In this document: in pieces, positions 52,374 to 61,278 of the stretch | How the letters are laid out: each line of letters starts with the position of its first letter | Position numbering within the stretch: the stretch's first letter is position 1 | NCBI GenBank assembly: GCA_963701735.1 | Contig: CAVPBI010000001.1 | Coordinates: 1 to 64,000, forward strand | From: CAWABB01 sp963701735 | GTDB taxonomy: Bacteria; Bacteroidota; Ignavibacteria; UBA10030; UBA6906 | Length of the DNA stretch: 64,000 nucleotides | Direction: 5' to 3' | Notes under the pieces: generated by a model | What the model was told of the DNA's origin: nothing | Seen by the model: only the letters and a program-made list of their open reading frames with translations | Database searches by the model: none | Translations under genes and position numbers: made by a program

Positions 52374-55307
52374 ATGAATGCTTTCCGAAATCCACTGTTT
52401 TTCCTCATCGTCATCTTCCTCTGCCATTCCCTGACCGCCCATGCCGAAGCGTCGGTCACAGTGAGCGGAACGATCAGGGACGCGAAGTCGGGAGAACCGC
52501 TCCCCGGGGCCAACATCGTGTTCGTCGGGACCGGGCTCGGCGCATCGGCCGACGGGAACGGTCGGTACACCATTCGCGGGATTCCCGCCGGCGAATACAC
52601 GGTGAAGGTCAGTTTTGTCGGCTGCCAGACCCACGAATCGAAGCTCACCATCGACGAGCCAGCCGCCGGCCCCATGGTCAAGGATTACCGGCTTCTTCCG
52701 GTCACCATCGAGGAGGAGACGATTATCGTCAGCGGACAGGCCAGCGGGCAAAACGCCGCGATCAGCCAACAGCTCGCGGCCTTGCCCGTCATGAACGTCG
52801 TTTCTGCAGCGAAGATCGTGGAACTCCCCGATATGACCGCGGCTGATGCCGTCGGCCGCCTCCCGGGTGTTGCCCTGATCAGGGTGGGCGGCGAGGGAAC
52901 CCAGGTCATCATCCGCGGCATGGCGCCGCAGTACAACCAGGTGACCATCGAGGGGGTCGAGCTTCCGACCGACATTCCGTCGAGCAACAACATCACCAGC
53001 GTTGACGCGGCGTCAGGGACCCTTGCCCGTCTCGGCGACCGGGCGGTAGACCTGAGCATGATCTCGTCCAGCATGCTCGGCGGCATCGAAGTCGTCAAGG
53101 CGATCACGCCCGACATGGACGCGACGCTGATCGGCGGGACGATCAATTTCACGCTGCGGCGGGCCGCCCGGACCACGCCGATGGCGCCCCGCAACCTGAC
53201 GTGGGTTCCCTCGGTCGAACTTCGCGCCGAAGGCGGGTATAACGGTCTGAAGTACACCCGGAATGACTACCGGCTCATCGCTTCGCTCGAGAACAGGTTT
53301 TTCGACGAATCGTTCGGGATTTTTCTGCAGGGCTCGCTCGAGCGACGCAATCTGAGCGACAATACCATGTCGGCGTCGATGACGCTGCTCAACAAGGCTC
53401 CCGACTACAGCGGCATCCCGGCGGTCAGCGGGATCGTGGTCAACGACAACTTCCGGACACGCGAACGGACAGGGGCGACCGTCGTTCTGGATTATCAGCA
53501 CGGCGGCGGAGAAGTCAATCTTATCAGTTTCTATAACTCCGGACTGACCAGCACGGCGAACAGGAACATCACCGTTCCCGTGTCCAGCGGGTCAGCCGTC
53601 TTTGGTGCCGGTTATGACGAGAATTCAATCAACGTGTTGAGCAATCTGGTCACGCTCAAACAGGATCTTCCCTGGTTCCACGTCGATGTCAAGCTTTCCC
53701 AGGGCCTCTCGGAGAACCTGTCTCCCCGGGCCTTGAACTTCTCTTTTCAGCAGCGGCGGGCACTGGCGCGTCCGGGCGACTACCTGTACGTCGATCCGAA
53801 GATCACGATGCGCGCCCTCGCTCTGGATCCAGCGAGGGCTGGATACTCCGGACTTTCCACAACGGGGACCGTCACGCGGGAGAGGATCCTGGCAGGTTAC
53901 ATCGACCTCCAGCGCGAATTCTCGATCACGACTGGGATGACCGGGTTCATCAAAATCGGCGGCATGATCCAGCGACGCGAACACAGGTACGAGTACATGA
54001 CAGGGTCGGGGTCGGGAGACGTCCAGGCGCTGCTCAGGGCCCTTGCTTCGATGGGAGTCGTATCAGGGAACGTCTCCGCGAAGACCGTGTACGATCCTTC
54101 ATACTCCGTGGGGGCATTTTTCGACGGCGCGTATCCTGCGCCGTACGCCATCGACGTTGATCTGCTCACGACCCTCACACCGGCAGGGGGGAGCGGGATC
54201 TCCCAGAATCCGCTGGCGTCGAAACTCAACAACTATGACGGATTTGAAACGAAAAGCGCGGGATACACAATGGCGAGCCTGTCGCTTGGCGACAACCTCT
54301 CGATCGTGCCGGGAGTGCGATATCAAAACCTGACCACCCATTACACCGGTTTCCGCGGGATGGAGGTGACGCGGGGGGTACAGGGCAAAGATACCACGGT
54401 CAGCGTGCCGCACGGGCTCTGGCTGCCGATGGTTCATGTGCGGTACCAACCGACGGAGTGGCTCCAGCTGCGCGCGGCATATACGAACACCCTGGTGTAT
54501 TCGGACTACAGCACCCTGTCACCCAGGTATATGATCTCAACGACCGGAGCGATCGCGTACAACAATTTTGCGATCAAACCGGCGACGTCGGAGAATGTCG
54601 ACCTGGTCGCGGCGCTTCACAGCGACGAGATCGGCCTTTTGTCGTTCAATGGCTTCCGCAAGAGGATCAGCGGGCTGGTGTTCTTCTCGACTCGTTTTCT
54701 GAGCGACCTCAAGGAGTTTCCGGACCTTCCCCAAAGCCCGGGCCCGCTCTATCAGCTCAGCACATATGTCAATAGCACAATCCCGGTCGATCTCTACGGA
54801 TTCGAAACCGAATGGCAGACCAACTTCTGGTACCTTCCCGGTGTGCTCTCAGGCCTCCTCCTGAACGTGAACTACACGCACATCTTTTCTGAAGCGAAGT
54901 ATCCGAAGGCGATCATGCAGTGGCAGTATGAAGACGACGGCACCGCCACGCGCGTGGTGGCGGATACGTTTTACACAGCGCGTCTCCTCAACCAGCCGAA
55001 CGACATCCTGAATCTGATCCTGGGGTACGACTACGGGGGGTTCTCGGCGCGCATCTCGTTCCTCTTCCAGGACAATATCTTCCGCAATCCCGATTGGTGG
55101 CCCCAGCTCAGGACGATGTCGGGCCGGTATGGCCGCTGGGACCTCTCGGTCAAGCAGGAGCTTCCCTGGGCTGGACTCCAGGTCTATGCGAACGTCAACA
55201 ACCTCAACACCGAGGATGACGTGACGAACAACACGCGCCGATCGTTTCCGGTCGCGATCGACCAGTATGGTCTGTCGGCGATGCTCGGCGTGCGCGTGCG
55301 GCTGTGA
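52374..55307 (+). CDS. TonB-dependent outer-membrane receptor
   Basis: Outer-membrane active-transport receptor of about 977 aa. The ATG start gives a signal peptide (FFLIVIFLCHSLTAHAEA); a GTG 45 bases upstream is possible. A carboxypeptidase-regulatory-like domain (VSGTIRDAKSGEPLPGANIVFVGTG, split here by convention, residues ~30-110) precedes the plug (AADAVGRLPGVALIRVGGEG, then VIIRGMAPQYNQVTIEGVELP). The rest is a 22-strand-type barrel ending LSAMLGVRVRL. No SusD, TonB or ExbBD gene is next to it, so it is not a classical SusCD pair. It could import a siderophore, vitamin or oligosaccharide; the substrate is unreadable. Confidence 0.93.
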   Translation: MNAFRNPLFFLIVIFLCHSLTAHAEASVTVSGTIRDAKSGEPLPGANIVFVGTGLGASADGNGRYTIRGIPAGEYTVKVSFVGCQTHESKLTIDEPAAGPMVKDYRLLPVTIEEETIIVSGQASGQNAAISQQLAALPVMNVVSAAKIVELPDMTAADAVGRLPGVALIRVGGEGTQVIIRGMAPQYNQVTIEGVELPTDIPSSNNITSVDAASGTLARLGDRAVDLSMISSSMLGGIEVVKAITPDMDATLIGGTINFTLRRAARTTPMAPRNLTWVPSVELRAEGGYNGLKYTRNDYRLIASLENRFFDESFGIFLQGSLERRNLSDNTMSASMTLLNKAPDYSGIPAVSGIVVNDNFRTRERTGATVVLDYQHGGGEVNLISFYNSGLTSTANRNITVPVSSGSAVFGAGYDENSINVLSNLVTLKQDLPWFHVDVKLSQGLSENLSPRALNFSFQQRRALARPGDYLYVDPKITMRALALDPARAGYSGLSTTGTVTRERILAGYIDLQREFSITTGMTGFIKIGGMIQRREHRYEYMTGSGSGDVQALLRALASMGVVSGNVSAKTVYDPSYSVGAFFDGAYPAPYAIDVDLLTTLTPAGGSGISQNPLASKLNNYDGFETKSAGYTMASLSLGDNLSIVPGVRYQNLTTHYTGFRGMEVTRGVQGKDTTVSVPHGLWLPMVHVRYQPTEWLQLRAAYTNTLVYSDYSTLSPRYMISTTGAIAYNNFAIKPATSENVDLVAALHSDEIGLLSFNGFRKRISGLVFFSTRFLSDLKEFPDLPQSPGPLYQLSTYVNSTIPVDLYGFETEWQTNFWYLPGVLSGLLLNVNYTHIFSEAKYPKAIMQWQYEDDGTATRVVADTFYTARLLNQPNDILNLILGYDYGGFSARISFLFQDNIFRNPDWWPQLRTMSGRYGRWDLSVKQELPWAGLQVYANVNNLNTEDDVTNNTRRSFPVAIDQYGLSAMLGVRVRL

Positions 55308-55525
55308 ATGATTGGCGCAAGGACACTGTGAAGATGAAGCGCGTCGTGTCATTGCCTGCGACCATCCTATGAGGATTGATCAGTGTAGCATGCGGGGGAA
55401 AAGGTCGTTTCTCACTACAGGATCATCTCAAAACTCGGCGAAGGCAGCATAGCCGTCGTCTGCAAAGCCGAGGACACTCGATTCACGCGCACCGTCGCGC
55501 TCACATGCCGCGCCGGGGGGACATA

Positions 55526-56146
55526 ATGCTACGAGAGATCTGGGAACCTGACCTTTCAGTAGTGTTCGTAGGAACTGCGGTCGAAGAGCTCTCGGACACT
55601 CTTGGCTTCTACCACCTCCACCCCAGAAATCGCTTCTGGGAACTCCTTGAGATTGGTGGTATCACTCCCACACGAATCATCACCCCTTCGGAGCGCAAAG
55701 CCCTCGCGGATGGTCACGCACGAGGAAGCCTGAGTGAACCGGTGCGTTCGATGTTCATTCAGAAGAAGACTTCTCAGTTGCTGCGACTTGGCATAGGTCT
55801 CACTGATCTGAACCGGCGCGTCATTGCCATCGACGACAAAGACAAGGCTGCCAGACCTGGAGAAGAGGACATTCAACAATTCATCGCCAGGGTGCCGGTG
55901 CTGAATTCCAAGGTGCTGGCATTCGTGACCAAACCCGATCTCTTTGTGGAATTGTTCACAAGTCGCCATCCCGGTGTCACTGCCACCCTCGGCTTCCAGT
56001 CATTCAGGATAGGCAATTCCGAAGTATGGCTTCTCGGTTCACCGGGCGGTCTGCTTCGCGGGGAGGCGCTCACCAGACAGGAAGATGCATTCTTTGCGCT
56101 GGGGGAACGGATCGTGGCGCTCAAGGAAGAGACTGCGAAAGGGTGA
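55526..56146 (+). CDS. Uracil-DNA glycosylase superfamily protein (MUG/TDG-like)
   Basis: Cytosolic DNA-repair glycosylase-like protein of 206 aa. The start is the ATG after GGGGG; the longer frame upstream is arginine-rich and not family-like. Motif 1 is VVFVGTAVEELS, followed by FYHLHPRNRFWELLEIGGITP, the PxNRFW block that marks the MUG/TDG branch, then LGIGLTDLNRR. Motif 2 is expected near VWLLGSPGG. In E. coli Mug motif 1 is GINPG with catalytic Asn; here the position is Ala (GTAVE), closer to family 5 (GLAPA). It probably excises deaminated bases, but specificity is uncertain. No repair operon surrounds it. Confidence 0.8.
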   Translation: MLREIWEPDLSVVFVGTAVEELSDTLGFYHLHPRNRFWELLEIGGITPTRIITPSERKALADGHARGSLSEPVRSMFIQKKTSQLLRLGIGLTDLNRRVIAIDDKDKAARPGEEDIQQFIARVPVLNSKVLAFVTKPDLFVELFTSRHPGVTATLGFQSFRIGNSEVWLLGSPGGLLRGEALTRQEDAFFALGERIVALKEETAKG

Positions 56147-56200
56147 ACCGCTCCTGTTTGCAGGCGTGTTACTGTGCCGCCATAACGGTAATCAGTGCAT

Positions 56201-56368
56201 ATGTCAGTCCAATATGCCGGTCTTGTCGCAAGTGACGAGGATCTGAGCCGTTTTGCAGAGACTTTCTCACAATGGGAACATCAACGTTACGGACTTCTTC
56301 CGAATTCCGGCTGGAGTTTCGTACCGGTGGGTGACGGGCGCGAATTCCCCCGCAGCAAGCGACGGTGA
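56201..56368 (+). CDS. Possible small hypothetical protein (55 aa)
   Basis: Open frame MSVQYAGLVASDEDLSRF, then TFSQWEHQRYGLLPNSGWSF and a basic end PRSKRR. Composition is protein-like, but there is no ribosome site and no family. It may be a fragment of a larger lost gene. It lies 54 bases after the glycosylase stop. Confidence 0.3.
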   Translation: MSVQYAGLVASDEDLSRFAETFSQWEHQRYGLLPNSGWSFVPVGDGREFPRSKRR

Positions 56369-56435
56369 CCTCTCGGGAGTAACTGGAATCCTGCTCCTCC
56401 GGTTCGGGTCGTTCTGACCTGCGAAAGTCACATAC

Positions 56436-56465
56436 ATAGAATTGGATCTGTTATAGAATTGGATC
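56436..56465 (+). repeat. 13-bp direct repeat upstream of the propeller-repeat gene
   Basis: ATAGAATTGGATC occurs at 56436-56448 and again at 56453-56465 (period 17), immediately upstream of a predicted promoter. Possible activator binding sites. Confidence 0.6.
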
Positions 56466-56476
56466 AGTCCGCGCCC

Positions 56477-56505
56477 TTGACAGTCTCGTGGGTCTGGCCT
56501 ACCTT
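56477..56505 (+). promoter_or_regulatory. Sigma-70-like promoter upstream of the 14-repeat gene
   Basis: TTGACA (56477-56482) and TACCTT (56500-56505) with a 17-base spacer, starting 11 bases after the direct repeats. Sequence match only. Confidence 0.4.
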
Positions 56506-56526
56506 TCCTGTACGTTCTTTCAAAAG

Positions 56527-56563
56527 AAGCCGGAGTTTCTCGTCATGGGAGATTCCGGCTTTT
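56527..56563 (+). terminator. Hairpin with T tract in the leader of the 14-repeat gene
   Basis: AAGCCGGA and TCCGGCTTTT form an eight-base stem around a 19-base loop, ending in four T, about 20 bases past the predicted -10 and 127 bases before the coding start. It could be an attenuator or the end of a short leader RNA. Confidence 0.55.
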
Positions 56564-56689
56564 CCTTCATCGAGCCGCCACTGTCGGACCCTGGTCCAGT
56601 GCCTCCGTTGTAGGGCCCCCCTGACGACCCGCCAGGCGCCACGCCATGTCAGCATGCTGCCGTACCGAGCCCGTACAAAGGAGGACAAG

Positions 56690-58816
56690 ATGAAAATCCC
56701 GTTCATCTCCCTGACAGTCGCCGTCATCCTGCTGTTCCCTCCTGCAAAGGCACAATGGGTGCAAACCAACGGACCGCTGGGAGGGGAAATCAATGCACTC
56801 GCGGTTTCCGAGACGAATCTCTTTGCCGGAGGCGGTGGGGGCGGCGTCTTTCTTTCCACCAACAACGGCACAAGCTGGACTGCAGTCAACACAGGCCTGA
56901 CAAATGGAAATGTCGAGGATCTTGCCATCAGCGGTGAGAACCTCTTCGCCGCGACTCACCAGGGCGTTTTCCTCTCGACCAATCGCGGCACAAGCTGGAC
57001 TGAAGTCAATAACGGTTTGTCTACGCATGAGGTATTTGCCCTCGCGTTCATGGGCGCAGATCTCTTTGCCGGAGGCTATGACGGGGTCTTCCTGAGCACC
57101 GATAACGGCATAGGGTGGACGGCGGTCAATACCGGCTTGACACACACGTATGTCCTGTCACTCGCTGTTTTGGACACACATCTCTATGTTGGTACCAATG
57201 ACGGAGGCGTCTTCCTTTCCACCGACAACGGCGCGAACTGGACGGCAGTCAATACCGGCTTGACGCAGAGCAGAGTTCCCGCACTGGCCGTGTCAGGCAC
57301 GAACCTCTTCGCCGGGACTTCTCGCGGAGTGTTTCTTACCACCGATGGCGGCACAAGTTGGACGGCGGTCAATACCGGTTTGACAAGAACTTCTGTCCTG
57401 TCACTCGCTGTGGTGGACACACATCTCTATGCCGGCACCCTTACCGGCGGGGTCTTCCTTTCCACCGATCTCGGCACAAGCTGGGCTGCCGCCAACGCGG
57501 GCTTGACAGATCCCAGGGTTAAGTCCTTTGCTGCTTCGGACACGAACCTGTATGCCGGTACTCATGGCGGCGGAGTCTTCCTTTCCACCGACAACGGGAC
57601 GAATTGGACTGCGATCAACACCGGGCTGACAAACACTATTATCCTGTCACAAGCTTTCTCGGGTACAAGTCACTTTGTCGGAACTAGTACCAGCGGCGTG
57701 TTTCTCTCCACCAACAGCGGCACAAGTTGGACTGCAGTCAATGCCGGCTTGACGAGCATGGAGGTTCTGTCACTAGCGGTTTCGGGTACGGAACTTTTTG
57801 CCGGCACCTACAACGGAGGTGTTTTCCTTTCTACCGATAGCGGCGCAAACTGGACTCAAGTAGATAGTGGCTTGACAAATACCATCGTGGAAGCTCTTGC
57901 CGTTTCTCCCGCCAGCGGAGGGACAGGCGACGTGAATCTCTTTGCCGGGACCCACGGCGGCCTCTTTCTGTCGACCAATAGCGGCACAAGCTGGACTGCA
58001 GTCAATACCGGTTTGACGAATACCTATATCTTTGCGCTCGTCGTTTCGGAGGGGAATGTATTTGCTGGGACTCTGGGCGGGGGCATGTTTCTTTCGACCG
58101 ACAATGGCGCAAACTGGACTGCGATCAATACCGGATTGACGAGCGATCGAATTCTGTCGCTCGCGGTCTCAGGCAAGGATCTCTTCGCCGGGACTACCAG
58201 CGGCACCTTCCTCTCCACCAACAACGGTACGAGCTGGACCTTGGTTGGCGACGGTTTGGAAGGTCGTGCGGTCTGGTCAATCGCGGTTTCGGGGACAAAT
58301 CTCTTTGCGGGGACTACCGGGGGTGGCGTCTATCATTCCACCAATCGCGGCACACGCTGGGAAGCAGTCAATGCCGGCCTGCTATACAATGACATCTATT
58401 CACTGTCCGCTACCGGGACGGATGTCTTTGCCGGGACTGAAGGGGGGGTTTGGAGGTGCCCAATATCTGAACTGACCTCGGTGAGGCAGCCCTCAAACGA
58501 GATGCTTCTGCACTTTGCACTGGCACAGAATTTTCCGAATCCGTTCAATCCCTCAACCGCGATTGGGTACGGTCTCCCCAGCCGCTCGCATGTGACTCTG
58601 ACGGTCTTCAACACGCTCGGCCAGCAGGTCGCGACGCTTGTGGAAGGGGAGATGGAGGCAGGGTATCACGAAGTCCAGTTCGATGCATCGGGACTGGCCA
58701 GCGGGGTGTATATGTATAGGCTGCGGGTCCGCGGTTCGGACTCCGCCTCACCGCGGGACTCCAAGAGCGGAGCAGGGGAATTCGTCCAGACGCGAAAGCT
58801 TGTCCTTCTGCATTGA
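56690..58816 (+). CDS. Fourteen-repeat beta-propeller surface protein with T9SS sorting domain
   Basis: Exported protein of 708 aa; AAAGGAGG precedes ATG and a signal peptide (SLTVAVILLFPPAKAQ) follows. The body is about fourteen tandem units of ~40 residues, each ending GVFLSTNNGTSWTAVNTGLT and starting LAVSGTNLFAGT, an Asp-box-like blade. Fourteen blades fit two seven-bladed propellers in a row. The last unit is truncated (VWRCPISEL) and leads into a T9SS tail (LAQNFPNPFNPSTAIGYGLP to FVQTRKLVLLH) with a 17-residue insert. High unit similarity implies recent internal duplication. Likely role: surface binding or adhesion; no enzyme motifs seen. Confidence 0.9.
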   Translation: MKIPFISLTVAVILLFPPAKAQWVQTNGPLGGEINALAVSETNLFAGGGGGGVFLSTNNGTSWTAVNTGLTNGNVEDLAISGENLFAATHQGVFLSTNRGTSWTEVNNGLSTHEVFALAFMGADLFAGGYDGVFLSTDNGIGWTAVNTGLTHTYVLSLAVLDTHLYVGTNDGGVFLSTDNGANWTAVNTGLTQSRVPALAVSGTNLFAGTSRGVFLTTDGGTSWTAVNTGLTRTSVLSLAVVDTHLYAGTLTGGVFLSTDLGTSWAAANAGLTDPRVKSFAASDTNLYAGTHGGGVFLSTDNGTNWTAINTGLTNTIILSQAFSGTSHFVGTSTSGVFLSTNSGTSWTAVNAGLTSMEVLSLAVSGTELFAGTYNGGVFLSTDSGANWTQVDSGLTNTIVEALAVSPASGGTGDVNLFAGTHGGLFLSTNSGTSWTAVNTGLTNTYIFALVVSEGNVFAGTLGGGMFLSTDNGANWTAINTGLTSDRILSLAVSGKDLFAGTTSGTFLSTNNGTSWTLVGDGLEGRAVWSIAVSGTNLFAGTTGGGVYHSTNRGTRWEAVNAGLLYNDIYSLSATGTDVFAGTEGGVWRCPISELTSVRQPSNEMLLHFALAQNFPNPFNPSTAIGYGLPSRSHVTLTVFNTLGQQVATLVEGEMEAGYHEVQFDASGLASGVYMYRLRVRGSDSASPRDSKSGAGEFVQTRKLVLLH
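58727..58777 (+). repeat. In-frame insert in T9SS sorting domain, copy 3 (51 bp)
   Basis: Encodes VRGSDSASPRDSKSGAG between YRLR and EFVQT, the same place and length as copy 2. Internal dyads include CCGCGG arms around TTCGGACTCCGCCTCA. Confidence 0.65.
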
Positions 58817-59180
58817 CCGTTAAGCCGGACATTGAAAGATCCCTCGATCTCGTTGGAGATGAGGGCTCTTCTGTACGTTGACCCAGTGCCCGGAACCCGC
58901 ACTTGGAATCACTCACACACACTCAGGTGCCTTACCCTGACATTTCTACTGAGACATCGCTGTTTGTCCATGAACTCCCCGCGTGAAAGCTATTAAAGGA
59001 AGGGAAGCCGCTGGTCTTTTCAAAATACTACTGCAGGGGACACAGCCGCCTCGGATGGTGCTGAGAAGAGGGCTGGCGGTTGCAGGCGGGTCACCGCCGC
59101 TTGCGGCAGGCCCCCTTCTGAGGATGGAAGGCGGGCAAGACGGACAAATCGACTCTTTCGTTCTCTCCTCAGACGACCTT

Positions 59181-59216
59181 TGCTGCCTCCCGGGGATGTG
59201 CTGCCTCCCGGACATG
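59181..59216 (+). repeat. Tandem 18-mer in the gap before the barrel operon
   Basis: TGCTGCCTCCCGGGGATG is followed directly by TGCTGCCTCCCGGACATG (16 of 18 identical). The 58817-59357 gap has open frames but none with protein-like composition or family resemblance; I call no gene there. Confidence 0.5.
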
Positions 59217-59357
59217 CCGAATCAAGTTGATAAATCCAAAGACCTTCTCTACATTCGAAGTGCATTCCTTCCAACGCCGGGTCGGCCTTTGGTCCATTTC
59301 CCGGCGTCACGGTGAGTAGGTTGTCCTGAGCTTCCTGTTCACTTCATCCCCCCCCCT

Positions 59358-60512
59358 ATGAAGGCCCTTCTGCCCGCGGTCTTGCTGTTGTCAAGACTCC
59401 TGTTTGTGCCGCCGGACCTGGCATCTCAGGAAATCGATGTCCGGGGGCAGGCATCAGCGTCGCTTGGCGGGAATGACGCCCCGGAACTCACCGCGCGAGC
59501 CGGGCTCCGGTATATCCCCTCGGCTTTTCTCGAGGCCGCCGTCGGAGAGACCTCGACGCTGGATGGAGAACTCGCGCTGAATCTCTTCGGGACAGCGAGC
59601 GTGGCGAGCGAACAGCGGGTGGTAACAGACACCGACCTGGAGCTCTACCGGGGATGGGTCCGGTATGCAACGCCGCATCTCGAGCTGCGGGCAGGATTAC
59701 AGAAGATCAGCTTCGGCTCCGCGACACTCTTCCGTCCCCTGATGTGGTTCGACTCGATCGATCCGCGTGATCCTCTCCAGATAACGAAGGGAGTCTACGG
59801 AGTGCTCGGTCGGGCGTACTTCCTGGGCACGGCGAACCTGTGGATGTGGGGCATACTCGGGAGGGACGAACTCAAAGGGTGGGAGGTCATCCCCACGAAG
59901 AAAGGGTCCCCGGAGTTTGGAGGGCGTCTCCAGATGCCGCTCTTCTCGGGGGAGGCGGCCGTCTCCTATCACCACCGGACCGTGCAGTTCACGGCCACAC
60001 TCCCCGCCTTCCCCGCCCCCGTCCAGGAAACGGTCTCCTTCCCGGAGGATCGGGTCGGTGTGGACGGGAAATGGGACATCGGTCCCGGGATCTGGCTCGA
60101 GGGGGCAGCGGTTCGCCAGAACACCGAGTCCCTGCCGTATCGATGGCAGCAGGCTGGTACGATCGGGATGGACTACACCTTCTCTCTCGGCACCGGCCTC
60201 ACCGTGATGGGGGAATTCTTCATCCAGAGCTACACAGAGGAGATGCTCGGGGCCGGGTCCACGGCCCGAATGGCGGGTCTGATGGCAACCTATCCGCTGA
60301 ATATCGTGGACAACATCTCCGGCATCTTCTACTACGACATCGGGAACAGCGACTCCTACGCCTATATCGACTGGCGAAGGACCTACGATAACTGGACGTT
60401 CGATCTGATCCTGTTCGCCAATCCCGAGCAGTCGGGCTTCGTGGCCGGGCTGCAGCAGGGTCTGTCGCTCGCGGGGAAAGGGATCGTTCTCCTGGTAGCG
60501 TTCAACCACTGA
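59358..60512 (+). CDS. Outer-membrane beta-barrel (porin-like) protein
   Basis: A 384-residue protein with a signal peptide (LLPAVLLLSRLLFVPPDLASQ), then alternating amphipathic strands rich in Gly and aromatic residues (LELYRGWVRYATPHLELRAGLQ, split, and VTAVGEFF-like strands such as TVMGEFFIQSYTEEM), ending in a strand with C-terminal hydrophobic residues (GIVLLVAFNH). This is the pattern of a monomeric outer-membrane barrel. It is the first gene of an operon with a Lol-type ABC transporter and LolA-like protein, so it may be the outer-membrane end of an envelope lipid or lipoprotein route. Function inferred from context. Confidence 0.75.
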   Translation: MKALLPAVLLLSRLLFVPPDLASQEIDVRGQASASLGGNDAPELTARAGLRYIPSAFLEAAVGETSTLDGELALNLFGTASVASEQRVVTDTDLELYRGWVRYATPHLELRAGLQKISFGSATLFRPLMWFDSIDPRDPLQITKGVYGVLGRAYFLGTANLWMWGILGRDELKGWEVIPTKKGSPEFGGRLQMPLFSGEAAVSYHHRTVQFTATLPAFPAPVQETVSFPEDRVGVDGKWDIGPGIWLEGAAVRQNTESLPYRWQQAGTIGMDYTFSLGTGLTVMGEFFIQSYTEEMLGAGSTARMAGLMATYPLNIVDNISGIFYYDIGNSDSYAYIDWRRTYDNWTFDLILFANPEQSGFVAGLQQGLSLAGKGIVLLVAFNH

Positions 60513-60564
60513 CGGCGGGAGCGCCTGCCGCCGCACACGACGACTGGAGGGTTCAGGCTTTCGC

Positions 60565-61278
60565 ATGCACGACTCAACGCTGATACGAACCGATGGTCTC
60601 ATGAAGTCGTATCCGATGGGGGATTCCTCCATCGTCGCCCTCCGCGATGTCACGCTTCTGTTCCAGCAGGGGGAGTTTTCCGGCCTCGTAGGGCCGAGCG
60701 GTTCTGGCAAGACGACGCTCCTGAACATCGTGGGGACGCTGGATGCGCCCACCGGGGGGTCGGCGACTGTCCTCGGTGAATCCGTCGGGGCTCTCTCCCA
60801 CGAGCGCGCGGCGGATATGCGCAACCGGCACATCGGCTTCATCTTTCAGACGTTCAACCTGCTCCCGGTCTACACGGTCTACGAGAACGTGGAATTCCCT
60901 CTGATCCTCCTGCGCATCCCCTCCGCGAAGAGGAGGGTGATGGTGATGGAGTCGCTGGAGCTTGTGGGCCTGGCGGATCGGGCAAGGTCCCGTCCGCACC
61001 AGCTCTCCGGAGGTCAAAGCCAGCGGGTCGCCATCTGCAGGGCTATCGTCAAGCGCCCGGAGATTGTGCTGGCGGACGAGCCCACGGCCAACCTGGACGC
61101 GGCGAACTCCCACGCCATCCTCCAGACGATGGAGAAGCTGAACAGGGAGCTGGGAACAACGTTCCTTTTCTCCACCCACGACGACAAAGTGATCCGGTAC
61201 CTGCGGCGGAAGATCAGCCTGGTGGACGGCGGCGTGGCAAGCGACGTCCTTCAGAGCGGGAAGGGGGACGGCGTATGA
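60565..61278 (+). CDS. ABC transporter ATP-binding protein, LolD/MacB type
   Basis: A 237-residue cytosolic ATPase. Walker A GPSGSGKTTLL (about residue 45), Q-loop FIFQTFNLLPVYTVYENVEFPL (typical of the LolD/MacB/FtsE group), signature LSGGQSQRVAI, Walker B IVLADEPTANLD and H-loop STHDDKV are all intact. It energises the two following FtsX-type permeases, whose starts overlap in chain (ATGA). Members move lipoproteins out of the inner membrane (LolD) or drive mechanotransmission (MacB); the LolA-like last gene favours the first. Confidence 0.95.
   Translation: MHDSTLIRTDGLMKSYPMGDSSIVALRDVTLLFQQGEFSGLVGPSGSGKTTLLNIVGTLDAPTGGSATVLGESVGALSHERAADMRNRHIGFIFQTFNLLPVYTVYENVEFPLILLRIPSAKRRVMVMESLELVGLADRARSRPHQLSGGQSQRVAICRAIVKRPEIVLADEPTANLDAANSHAILQTMEKLNRELGTTFLFSTHDDKVIRYLRRKISLVDGGVASDVLQSGKGDGV

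Noticed and set aside
56690..58500. Regular ~120-bp repeats considered as a CRISPR or minisatellite array
   Set aside because: Repeats are coding, in frame, and form beta-propeller blades in a secreted protein.
58983..59315. 110-codon plus-strand frame in the gap before the barrel gene
   Set aside because: No ribosome site, low-complexity composition and a tandem 18-mer inside; not supported as a gene.
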